Of a stretch of 11,102 bases of DNA, positions 1 to 5,964 are shown piece by piece. The notes beneath the pieces were generated by a model. That model was given only the letters and a program-made list of their open reading frames with translations, ran no database searches and was not told where the DNA came from. A program made the position numbers and the translations under genes. Source of the DNA: CAZFLY01 sp964519995 (GTDB lineage: Bacteria > Planctomycetota > Phycisphaerae > Sedimentisphaerales > Anaerobacaceae); assembly GCA_964519995.1 (NCBI GenBank), contig CAZFLY010000076.1:1-11102 (forward strand), in the 5' to 3' direction. Position 1 is the first letter of the stretch; every line of letters starts with the position of its first letter.

Positions 1-130
1 GCCACTGGTTAGGCCTGGCTTTGAAAAACTCTCCCACAATCTTTGGGACAGTTATGAATCGACCACAATGTTGACAACGTCTCTCAAGTTTTAAGCTGTT
101 ACCAACCGATGGAATGATATAACGAATCAA
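1..130 (-). CDS. Partial small CxxC (zinc-ribbon-like) protein, N-terminal 43 codons
   Basis: Read by hand on the minus strand; the gene runs off the left edge, so only about 43 residues are visible. The reading frame is open from a TTG start at 130-128 to base 1. An unusually good Shine-Dalgarno (AAGGAGG, 143-137) sits 6 nt before the TTG; no in-frame ATG is nearby, which is why I chose TTG. The product begins MIRYIIPSVGNSLKLERR and then has CQHCG, a CxxC knuckle typical of half a zinc ribbon; the other half would lie outside the window. I do not recognise the family. One copy of a 21-bp repeat (34-54) falls inside the coding frame, which could mean this is part of a mobile element or that the frame is fortuitous. 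The strong ribosome site is the main support. Confidence 0.42.
   Translation of the reverse strand, partial: MIRYIIPSVGNSLKLERRCQHCGRFITVPKIVGEFFKARPNQW
34..54. repeat. 21-bp direct repeat, copy 1
   Basis: This stretch and 195-215 both read CCACA, an A/T-shifted centre, then CTTGGGACAGTTA; they differ only by one A/T shift (AATCTTT against AAATCTT). The copies are 161 bp apart in the same orientation. GGGACAGT-type motifs are common in short extragenic repeats tied to small transposases, but no transposase is visible here. Confidence 0.6.
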
Positions 131-451
131 TTTTAGCCTCCTTGCTGTGTTTTTTATTAAACATCGGCAAAGAGGCTTATTTTTTATACCTTAACCACAA
201 ATCTTGGGACAGTTACAGAGAAAAAAGCAAAGTGCTTCAGCCCTGCCCACGGTGGAACTTCAGCACCACAAAGAAAATGGAAGACACAGCGAAAAGGGGC
301 AAGGATAAACATTGGGTAGAAGCCTGGCAAGATTCAGCGATTAAAACAGACTGTTCCTGTACATTACATTGAGATTTTGGTGTAAGAATTTATTTTTGAT
401 GTACTTATCTGAAAACTGGCAAAATTCTATGAAATATACAGGTTAATCAGT
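131..451. other. Gene-free stretch
   Basis: Apart from the Shine-Dalgarno of the leftward partial gene (137-143) and repeat copy 2 (195-215), I see no supported gene. A 76-codon plus-strand frame at 142-372 has no ribosome site and a composition unlike a real protein. CCTGTA (356-361) and TACAGG (437-442) are complementary but too far apart to call a terminator for the leftward operon. Confidence 0.5.
195..215. repeat. 21-bp direct repeat, copy 2
   Basis: Second copy of the near-identical 21-bp repeat at 34-54, lying upstream (minus-strand sense) of the partial CxxC gene. It is outside any gene I can support. Confidence 0.6.
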
Positions 452-1606
452 TTAAGGATCGGATTTCTCGCGAATTGCACCGCGCAGGCCCTCCATTTTC
501 AAGTATCCTTTCTTCCATACAATCAAACCCGAGATAAGAAAAACTAAAACATACACTCCTGCAGCATACCACGTTCTTATCTGGCTCATCACTAAGCCAA
601 TTACAGCATATAAACCAGCCAGCCCATAACTAATCGATACGGTCTTTCTTAATGGAATCCCCCTGTCTATCATTTGGTCGTAAATGTGGCCACGGTCGGA
701 AACAAACAAAGGCCTGTGGTTTAGCAGCCTTCTGACTAATGCGACGGCCGTATCGAGAATTGGCAAGCCAAAAACAACTATCGAAGCCATCCACCATCGC
801 GGAACCCTCTCAGCAAACAGAAGCATTACCGCTGCGACCACAAAACCCAGGAGCATACTGCCGGCGTCACCCATGAATATCTTGGCTGGATACCGGTTAA
901 AAGGCAAGAATCCACAAACCCCGCCAACAAGACCGAGGCAGACTATAATGCGGACTGGGTCACCGACCTCGCTATACCCCCATGTCGCCAGGTGCACTGA
1001 CAACAACAACATCGCCATGGTTATTATTGCCGTAACCCCGGCACAAAGGCCATCCAGTCCATCCAGAAGGTTCAGAGAGTTTGTCGCACCAAGAACAAAG
1101 AATACTACGATAACAACACTGAAAATCATCGCAATGCTGTTCGACAGAGATATATTCAATGGATCAGTTATGCGGTACAAGTTCGGTATAATGCCCACCA
1201 TCAGCAGAATAACAGCGGCGCAAATCTGGCCAAAGAACTTTTGGCGTGGTTTCATGTCAAATATGTCGTCGGCGAGCCCCACGAAACACGCTATCGCCGC
1301 CCCTGCTAATATTCCGAGGAGCCACTTAAGCGCTGGGCTGGAGAATTCTTCGTGCGATAGACAACCAATGCCCACCAGCCCTCCGATTATCAACCCAATC
1401 AGCATCCCCACGCCACCAAGGTATGCTATCGGTTTCTTGTGTGTCTTGACAAGGTCATCGGGTCTGTCAACGATTCCGAACTTTATGGCCACTCGCTTGC
1501 ACAACCAGGTAGCCGCCAACGAACCAGCAAACGACACCACCAGCACGGGCCAAAAGTGAATTACCCAGCCTATCGGTCGTTTGTCACCTATTAACTGCTC
1601 GAACAT
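452..1606 (-). CDS. WecA/MraY-family undecaprenyl-phosphate sugar-1-phosphate transferase
   Basis: A 384-residue polytopic membrane protein of the polyprenyl-phosphate N-acetylhexosamine-1-phosphate transferase family (WecA/TagO/MraY), which moves a sugar-1-phosphate from a UDP-sugar to undecaprenyl phosphate and so starts O-antigen, teichoic-acid or exopolysaccharide chains. Family marks in order: VDRPDDLVKTHKKPIAYLGG (about 46-65), the Mg-binding DD in GLADDIFD (110-117), NSLNLLDGLDGL (176-187), FMGDAGS (244-250), then the cytoplasmic loop before the last helices, LLNHRPLFVSDRGHIYD (294-310). About ten hydrophobic segments are spread along the length, normal for the family. WecA/TagO proteins usually carry HIHH or HLHH in the last loop; here it reads HIYD. 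The ATG overlaps the TGA of the preceding ATP-grasp gene (TGATG), so translation is probably coupled. It fits WecA/TagO better than MraY. The sugar used cannot be told from sequence. Confidence 0.9.
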   Translation of the reverse strand: MFEQLIGDKRPIGWVIHFWPVLVVSFAGSLAATWLCKRVAIKFGIVDRPDDLVKTHKKPIAYLGGVGMLIGLIIGGLVGIGCLSHEEFSSPALKWLLGILAGAAIACFVGLADDIFDMKPRQKFFGQICAAVILLMVGIIPNLYRITDPLNISLSNSIAMIFSVVIVVFFVLGATNSLNLLDGLDGLCAGVTAIITMAMLLLSVHLATWGYSEVGDPVRIIVCLGLVGGVCGFLPFNRYPAKIFMGDAGSMLLGFVVAAVMLLFAERVPRWWMASIVVFGLPILDTAVALVRRLLNHRPLFVSDRGHIYDQMIDRGIPLRKTVSISYGLAGLYAVIGLVMSQIRTWYAAGVYVLVFLISGLIVWKKGYLKMEGLRGAIREKSDP

Positions 1607-2679
1607 CAGATTTTTGTTTCCCTTAAATCAGGCCGTTGAAGCCAAACCTCACCGTCATATCTCAGCATAATCAGACCGTCCTTGAAGCCATCGAAACGGA
1701 TATTGGGGTGCTTGCCAAGTAATTCTTGAAGTATCCACTTGGGAAAGTTGGCACCTGCCTTAATTGACAATGGAACGCCGCCCCCGAACCGCGGATTTAT
1801 CTCAACAAATTTCACTTTACCTTCAACGGTCAGAAATAATTGCAGAGTTATCACACCAGGCCCCGCACGAAGTGTTTCAACCAACCTCGTCGCCTCGCTC
1901 ATGATGCGAGGATGCTTCACTACCTGTCCCTTACTTACTTCGCCGGCTCTAACCTCGATGCGTTTTCTCGGCACAACGCACCGAACTTTCATGCCGAAAT
2001 CAACATATACATCGCACGTATACTCAGTACCTTCGATAAACTCCTGACAGATAGCATTAGGAATCCTTCCGGCGAAAAAAGATAACTCCTTTTGGTTGCG
2101 CACAACAGCATTTCCTCTGCTGGCATAACCGTCCCAAGGCTTTAGAAATCGCGGCCAACCGAGCCTCTTAGCTTCCGCCCTACCCGACAACGCCGAGCTA
2201 ATACTCACTGTCGCTGGAGTCTCGAAACCGTTCTCGGCCAGAAAACGACATGTCTTGCGTTTATCCTGGCAAATATCGATTACTTCAGGACTTGATACAA
2301 GTATGCGGCAGCCCGCCCTGGCAAACCTCGGCTTATTCTTGGCTAAAAGTTTTAAGTCTAAATCAACAGTTGGAATAAGCAACTTCACACCGTTGTCCTC
2401 GACAATTGAAAGTAGTTGACTGATATAGCCAGGATGCGTAATAGGTTTGACAACAAATTCACGATCGCACATTTGCAGTGCGGAACTCAACTCACTGGTG
2501 TCAGTGCCGAAGAACGAAGCATCCACCTTGAGCTGCTTTGCTGCCTGACGAAAACAGTTAAGCAGGGAGACCCGCCTGCCAATACACGTAAACAAAACAC
2601 TCAGTCCACTTCGATAACGTCTTTTTGAGACTTTTTTTCGCATGACAGAGACATGCGCACTCGAATGGGGCTTTGCCAT
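1606..2679 (-). CDS. ATP-grasp domain ligase (CarB/PylC-like fold)
   Basis: ATP-grasp enzyme of about 357 residues. These enzymes use ATP to activate a carboxylate as acyl phosphate and join it to an amine or thiol. Counting from the upstream ATG at 2691, the N-terminal Rossmann-like part starts at GLSVLFTCIGRR (29-40); the ATP-binding part has FLKPWDGYASRGNAVV (182-197, Lys184), QEFIEGTEYTCDVYVD (216-231), and FVEINPRFGGG (295-305, Glu297 and Asn299 as metal ligands). I prefer the ATG at 2679 because GGGAG (2689-2685) lies 5 nt before it; the ATG at 2691 has no ribosome site. It ends in TGATG overlapping the transferase gene, so the two probably work in one pathway. Similar ATP-grasp proteins often sit in polysaccharide or capsule loci, possibly decorating sugars, but the substrate is unknown. 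The basic N-terminal tail (RKKVSKRRYR) is unusual. Confidence 0.85.
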   Translation of the reverse strand: MAKPHSSAHVSVMRKKVSKRRYRSGLSVLFTCIGRRVSLLNCFRQAAKQLKVDASFFGTDTSELSSALQMCDREFVVKPITHPGYISQLLSIVEDNGVKLLIPTVDLDLKLLAKNKPRFARAGCRILVSSPEVIDICQDKRKTCRFLAENGFETPATVSISSALSGRAEAKRLGWPRFLKPWDGYASRGNAVVRNQKELSFFAGRIPNAICQEFIEGTEYTCDVYVDFGMKVRCVVPRKRIEVRAGEVSKGQVVKHPRIMSEATRLVETLRAGPGVITLQLFLTVEGKVKFVEINPRFGGGVPLSIKAGANFPKWILQELLGKHPNIRFDGFKDGLIMLRYDGEVWLQRPDLRETKI

Positions 2680-2727
2680 AGTTACTCCCATCGGCAGATG
2701 AGAAATTGATACCTTCTATAAGAAAAA

Positions 2728-2802
2728 GGTGAGAGACGGGATTCGAACCCGCGACCCCCAGAACCACAATCTGGTGCTCTATCCAACTGAGCTACTCCCA
2801 CC
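2728..2802 (-). tRNA. tRNA-His (anticodon GTG)
   Basis: The minus strand folds into a cloverleaf. Acceptor GTGGGAG (2801-2795) pairs with CTCTCAC (2735-2729) with one G-U; the D-arm reads TAGCTCAGTTGGATAGAGC; the anticodon stem CCAGA/TCTGG encloses TTGTGGT, giving anticodon GTG (His); the T-arm has GGTTCGAATCC. An extra G at position -1 (2802) faces C73 (2728), the hallmark of bacterial tRNA-His recognised by histidyl-tRNA synthetase. CCA is not encoded; a run of five T follows. It lies 48 nt upstream of the ATP-grasp gene on the same strand. Confidence 0.97.
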
Positions 2803-2804
2803 AC

Positions 2805-2818
2805 AATAATCGATTATT
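2805..2818. repeat. 14-bp perfect AT-rich palindrome next to tRNA-His 5' end
   Basis: AATAATCGATTATT is its own reverse complement and starts 3 bp from the tRNA 5' end. It is followed by repeated TGATTAT/TTGATTAT units (about 2824-2838). It may be an operator or simply AT-rich leader DNA. Confidence 0.5.
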
Positions 2819-2874
2819 TACTATTGATTATTGATTATCGTCAAGACATCGTTGGCTTGTCCACCAAAAAACCA

Positions 2875-2903
2875 ATTCTATCGGTCCTGCCCATTTACGT
2901 CAA
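2875..2903 (-). promoter_or_regulatory. Sigma70-like promoter for tRNA-His and the leftward unit
   Basis: On the minus strand TTGACG (2903-2898) is followed, after exactly 17 nt, by TAGAAT (2880-2875); each box matches consensus at 5 of 6 positions. Transcription would start near 2868, about 65 nt ahead of tRNA-His. A second TTGACG at 2844-2839 has a good -10 (AATAAT, 2818-2813) only at 20 nt, so I rank it lower. Confidence 0.6.
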
Positions 2904-3182
2904 TGCCTATCCCCAGAGCTATTCGGTGAATTTGCCACCCTGAGTGCGATTCCTCAGTTTTACACTTTGCAATTTTACTTTTAATTTTCTTTTATAGCTG
3001 CTTGTGCCGCAGCCAATCTTGCAATCGGCACTCTAAACGCCTAATGTTTTCTACAGAGCAAATCAGATTTGCAATTCGACTCAATTACGGTTAGATTAAC
3101 CAGCGGAAATTCGCTGTTAAGCAGCAAGTCTTGCGCAACAAAGCAGCGATGATATGTATATACATTATACGAGAGGATATAT
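2904..3182. other. Divergent intergenic region with small hairpins
   Basis: No gene seen between the leftward tRNA promoter and the rightward HD gene. It holds GCAAATC-A-GATTTGC (3058-3072), GGTTA-GAT-TAACC (3089-3101) and CAGCG-GAAATT-CGCTG (3101-3116), and an 18-nt stretch at 3047-3064 repeated exactly at 5655-5672. The rightward promoter is not clear: the AT-rich block 3151-3170 may contain a -10, but no convincing -35 is correctly spaced. Confidence 0.5.
3047..3064. repeat. 18-nt dispersed repeat, copy 1
   Basis: TTTTCTACAGAGCAAATC occurs here and again, exactly and in the same orientation, at 5655-5672. Both copies are intergenic. Confidence 0.6.
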
Positions 3183-3767
3183 ATGTCAGAGAACGAGCCT
3201 ACGCGGGAGCAAGCGTGGCGACTACTGAACGAATACAACAAAAATGAAAGTCTCATTAAACACGCACTGGCCGTTGAGGCTGTAATGCGGTACTGTGCTC
3301 GCAAACGCGGCGAAGATGAAGAAAAATGGGGCACCATCGGCTTAGTGCATGACCTCGACTATGAGCAGTTTCCCGACCAGCACTGCAAAAAGACCGAAGA
3401 AATCCTCCACGATAATAACTGGCCTGAAGAATACATCCGCGCAGTCCTGTCACACGCATGGGGCATGCACACTGATGTTGAACCGGTCACCGACTTGGAA
3501 AAAACTCTTTACGCTGTTGACGAACTTACCGGCCTGATTGTCGCCACTGCGCTGGTCCGGCCCAGTAGGAGCATTCTTGATATGAAGGCCAAATCCGTCA
3601 AGAAGAAGTGGAAAGATAAGGCCTTCGCCGCTGGTGTAAACCGCAGTGTAATTGAAAAAGGCGCTGAAATGCTCGATGTAGAACTGACTGAGCTTATCAC
3701 CGACACAATTATGGGTATGCGCGAAATAGCAGACGAACTTGGTCTTAAGGGTAATGCGGATACTTAA
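3183..3767 (+). CDS. HD-domain metal-dependent hydrolase
   Basis: A 194-residue HD-superfamily protein, expected to be a cytosolic phosphohydrolase acting on a nucleotide or similar phosphate ester. The metal-binding pattern is visible: His27 in LIKHALAVEAVM, the His56-Asp57 doublet in GLVHDLDYEQFP, His91 and His96 in VLSHAWGMH, and Asp113 in AVDELTGLI. The C-terminal part (ALVRPSRSILDMKAKSVKKK, then a helical end) is typical of a widespread uncharacterised HD family of the same length. GAGAGGA (3171-3177) lies 5 nt ahead of the ATG, supporting this start. It is the first gene of a rightward run with the isomerase lipoprotein (36 nt later) and acpS. The substrate cannot be inferred. Confidence 0.85.
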   Translation: MSENEPTREQAWRLLNEYNKNESLIKHALAVEAVMRYCARKRGEDEEKWGTIGLVHDLDYEQFPDQHCKKTEEILHDNNWPEEYIRAVLSHAWGMHTDVEPVTDLEKTLYAVDELTGLIVATALVRPSRSILDMKAKSVKKKWKDKAFAAGVNRSVIEKGAEMLDVELTELITDTIMGMREIADELGLKGNADT

Positions 3768-3803
3768 GCAGTTATCCTTCCTTCAACAGGAGATTAGTTA
3801 TAG

Positions 3804-4958
3804 ATGGATGAATTAAAAAGTCATCGTTGGTTCAGCAAAATTATGATAATTATATTCTCGGCTGTCTTTCTTATTGCCGGCTGCGGAAAAAAGAACAAAG
3901 CTGTCTTGACCGAAACCGAGCTTAAGCGTATTGCTTTCGCACAGCGGCCAGTTGCTCCTGACACCTTGATGGTATCCGGTGAGAAAATAACCTGCGACGA
4001 GATAGCTAAGATGACACTGGAACGAAACGGCAGCTTGATATCGCTGGAAAAACTCCTGGAGCCAGTTGCCAAGACAAGCACTTTTGAGCAATTCAAGGAA
4101 CAAGCCCGGCCACAGGTTCAGCACGCTGTCATGGGCAAGGTATCAAATATCCTGCTTTACCAGCAGGCCAAGAGACAGGCGGGTGACAAAATCGACCAAG
4201 TTCTTGAAAAAGCAGTAGATAAAGAGTGGAAAAAATTTATTTTACGCTTCGGAGCAGATGAGGCCAAAGCTGAAGATGAGCTTCGACAAATGGGCTTGGA
4301 TCGTCAAAGCTTCAAAGAACACCAAAGAAAAGGTATTCTCACTCAGTCGTATATAGTGTCTAAGATACCTGATGACAGGCTTATTACTCACAAAGAACTG
4401 GTCGAATGCTACAACAAGATGAAAGACGAGTACTTTCTCAAACCTGCCATGTTAAGATTTCGTCTAATTGATATCGAGCCAGCAAAACTGCAGATAGCAG
4501 ATCCAAATCAAGACCGGCGAGAACAGGCGATTTGGCTGGCAATGGACTTGCTGCGACGAATAGAAACAGGTGAGGATTTTGGTGAATTGGCTAAGCAATA
4601 TTCACACGGACACAAGAGTGAATTTGGTGGGCTGTGGAAGCCAAGAGAACCTGATTCGCTAGCACCACCCTATGACATTCTGGCTCGCGAGGCTGAGAGT
4701 ATGGAGCCAGGTCAGGTCACTGGGCTAATTGAGGTTGCAGAACACATCTTTATAATGAAGCTCGAAGAAAAACGCAACAAAGGTTATGAGCCGCTCGAAA
4801 AGGTACAAGCCCAAGTAGAACGAAAGATTATTGCCGACCGACGTAAAGAGGCGATCGATAAGCTCAACGACAAACTTATGCAGCAGGCGGCACTTGGTGA
4901 CACCAGCCTTTTTGTGGAAGTATGCCTGGATAAAATTTACAAAATGAGCAACCAATAA
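3804..4958 (+). CDS. Parvulin-type peptidyl-prolyl cis-trans isomerase lipoprotein (SurA/PrsA-like)
   Basis: A 384-residue exported folding catalyst. The N-terminus has basic residues, a hydrophobic stretch (about 13-25) and a lipobox LIAGC with Cys27 as the lipidation site, so it should be anchored in a membrane facing the periplasm. Residues about 60-200 form a helical SurA-N-like chaperone section. A rotamase (parvulin) domain follows at about 215-325: LRFRLIDIEP, GEDFGELAKQYSHGH, SEFGGLWKP and the end strand AEHIFIMKLEEKR. The charged C-terminus looks helical. These proteins help secreted or outer-membrane proteins fold. AGGAG (3788-3792) lies 11 nt before the ATG, a little far; an ATG at 3808 is out of frame. 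It lies between the HD hydrolase and acpS, probably in one transcript. Confidence 0.88.
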   Translation: MDELKSHRWFSKIMIIIFSAVFLIAGCGKKNKAVLTETELKRIAFAQRPVAPDTLMVSGEKITCDEIAKMTLERNGSLISLEKLLEPVAKTSTFEQFKEQARPQVQHAVMGKVSNILLYQQAKRQAGDKIDQVLEKAVDKEWKKFILRFGADEAKAEDELRQMGLDRQSFKEHQRKGILTQSYIVSKIPDDRLITHKELVECYNKMKDEYFLKPAMLRFRLIDIEPAKLQIADPNQDRREQAIWLAMDLLRRIETGEDFGELAKQYSHGHKSEFGGLWKPREPDSLAPPYDILAREAESMEPGQVTGLIEVAEHIFIMKLEEKRNKGYEPLEKVQAQVERKIIADRRKEAIDKLNDKLMQQAALGDTSLFVEVCLDKIYKMSNQ

Positions 4959-4960
4959 TT

Positions 4961-4990
4961 CGTGATTCGTACCCCGTGACTCGTGACTCG
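4961..4990. repeat. Short degenerate tandem repeat (CGTGAYTCG units)
   Basis: Between the isomerase and acpS the sequence repeats CGTGATTCG, CGTGACTCG, TGACTCG. Its first 12 nt (CGTGATTCGTAC, 4961-4972) recur exactly in inverted orientation at 8089-8100, upstream of mnmG. It lengthens the acpS frame upstream to 4976 but is not likely to be translated. Confidence 0.55.
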
Positions 4991-5044
4991 AATAGTGGGC
5001 AATGGGACACAGGCAACCGGTCACGAGCGACCAGAGACGAAATA

Positions 5045-5434
5045 ATGGAAATTGTAGCACATGGTATTGACCTTGTTGATTGTCCTCGAATAGAGCAGAT
5101 GATAAAGCAACATGGTGATCGCTTTATAAAGAGGATTTTTACTGCTGCCGAGCAGGCCTACGCTGAGGCGAACAGAAATAAAGTGGAGAAATTGGCAGGT
5201 CGTTTCGCAGCGAAGGAAGCTATTCTGAAACTGATGGGAACCGGCTGGCAAGGTAATATTGCCTGGACGGACATCGAGGTCAAAAACAACTCCGCAGGTC
5301 AGCCGGAAGTTACACTCACGGGCCAGGTCAAACAAATCGCCGAAAAGCTCGGCATAAAACATATAAGTATCAGCATCACACATACAGCCAATTTTGCGAT
5401 AGCATCAGCAGTGGCGCTGGCGAAAAAGGAATAG
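5045..5434 (+). CDS. acpS: Holo-[acyl-carrier-protein] synthase
   Basis: AcpS moves the 4'-phosphopantetheine arm of coenzyme A to a serine of acyl carrier protein, in the cytosol, enabling fatty-acid synthesis. The 129-residue product has the family pattern: HGIDLVDCPRIE (6-17, Asp9 binding Mg), RIFTAAEQAYAE (30-41), AGRFAAKEAILKLMGTG (51-67, Glu58 the second metal ligand), and ISISITHTANFAIASAVA (107-124). Length matches the family (about 120-130). The frame is open back to 4976, but the conserved protein begins at the ATG at 5045; the extra 23 codons are repeat-derived. The ribosome site is weak (GAGA about 8 nt upstream). It is last in the rightward run; no T-rich terminator hairpin follows directly. 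Confidence 0.93.
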   Translation: MEIVAHGIDLVDCPRIEQMIKQHGDRFIKRIFTAAEQAYAEANRNKVEKLAGRFAAKEAILKLMGTGWQGNIAWTDIEVKNNSAGQPEVTLTGQVKQIAEKLGIKHISISITHTANFAIASAVALAKKE

Positions 5435-5508
5435 CTCTTCAAATCCGAAATTCGAAGCACTAAACAATTTCAAAATTCAAATTGATTTGTAGAAATCTTC
5501 ACAACAAC

Positions 5509-5651
5509 GTCATTTCGAGTGGAGGCTCCAAAGGAGACGAAGTCAAGACACGTAACTAAGCGCAGAGCCCCGAAGGAAAATCTGCATGCAATAGTGCTGC
5601 TAACCCAGATTTCTCCACTCCGTTCGCTGCGCTCTCTACGGTCGAAATGAC
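5509..5651. repeat. Inner 143-bp unit with 10-bp terminal inverted repeats
   Basis: GTCATTTCGA at the left end and TCGAAATGAC at the right end are exact reverse complements; the flanks (AAC before, ATC after) show no obvious target duplication. Confidence 0.6.
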
Positions 5652-5654
5652 ATC

Positions 5655-5672
5655 TTTTCTACAGAGCAAATC
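5655..5672. repeat. 18-nt dispersed repeat, copy 2
   Basis: Exact second copy of the 18 nt at 3047-3064, starting 4 nt after the inner inverted-repeat unit. Confidence 0.6.
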
Positions 5673-5784
5673 CAAATGACAAAATGACAAAAACGTTTTG
5701 GGTTTTGAATTTAGGTAATTGGAATCCGTTCGACGCTGCTCAGGACAGGTTTGTTTAGGATTTCGAAATTGGAATTTCGGATTT

Positions 5785-5801
5785 CTCCGCCTTAGGCGGA
5801 G
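5785..5801. repeat. GC-rich hairpin CTCCGCC/GGCGGAG
   Basis: CTCCGCCTTAGGCGGAG is a near-perfect palindrome forming a 7-bp stem with a 3-nt loop. No T-run follows on either strand, so I do not call it an intrinsic terminator; it resembles a dispersed extragenic palindrome. Confidence 0.55.
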
Positions 5802-5832
5802 CGGATCGTCTTCAATTTCAATCTTTCAAGGC

Positions 5833-5964
5833 ACATAACGTTTGATTTAAGGCGTCGAAGGTTGCGGTGAACCAAACATTCGGATTTTCAAAATAATCCC
5901 TGTGGCGATCTGTAAATTTAAATTCGCACAGAACCATTCAGTCACCTTGAAACCGTTGTTAGCC
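5833..5964 (-). other. attC-like integron recombination site (attC-C)
   Basis: On the minus strand: R'' GGCTAAC (5964-5958), spacer AACGG, L'' TTTCAAGG (5952-5945), a 92-nt imperfectly palindromic centre, L' CCTTAAA (5852-5846), spacer TCAAAC with R' GTTATGT (5839-5833). L'' and L' pair except for one extra C in L'', the extrahelical base that fixes attC orientation. R boxes match RYYYAAC/GTTRRRY at 6 of 7 and at 5 of 7 or better. The inner flanks also pair (GAATGGTT against GAAGGTT). R'' begins 2 nt after the radical SAM stop codon, the normal cassette arrangement. Length is 132 nt, within the attC range, and unlike the two short sites. Confidence 0.68.

Larger units (their letters stand above)
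5441..5784. repeat. Nested inverted-repeat element (MITE/REP-like)
   Basis: Outer arms: 5441-5467 (AAATCCGAAATTCGAAGC and onward) is the imperfect reverse complement of 5751-5784 (TTGTTTAGGATTTCGAA... to TTTCGGATTT). Inside it lies a second unit, 5509-5651, with exact 10-bp ends GTCATTTCGA and TCGAAATGAC and an inner GAGTGGA/TCCACTC pair (5517-5523 and 5614-5620). No coding capacity. Such GTCATTTCGA-based repeats are scattered in several bacterial phyla. It is probably non-autonomous mobile or extragenic repeat DNA filling the gap between acpS and the cassette region. Confidence 0.6.

Noticed and set aside
142..372. 76-codon plus-strand frame
   Set aside because: No ribosome site, low-quality composition, overlaps a repeat copy; no recognisable domain.
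684..1559. 291-codon plus-strand frame
   Set aside because: Entirely antisense to the clearly recognisable phosphoglycosyl transferase; its Pro/Thr/Arg-rich product is the mirror of a hydrophobic gene.
2558..2767. Minus-strand frame crossing tRNA-His
   Set aside because: It runs through the tRNA gene and overlaps the ATP-grasp gene out of frame.
2728..2802. tRNA-His as an integration site of a genomic island
   Set aside because: No partial duplicate of the tRNA 3' end and no integrase seen in the window.
5785..5801. Intrinsic terminator of the acpS run or of the radical SAM gene
   Set aside because: The stem is good but no T-run follows on either strand, and it lies far from both stop codons.
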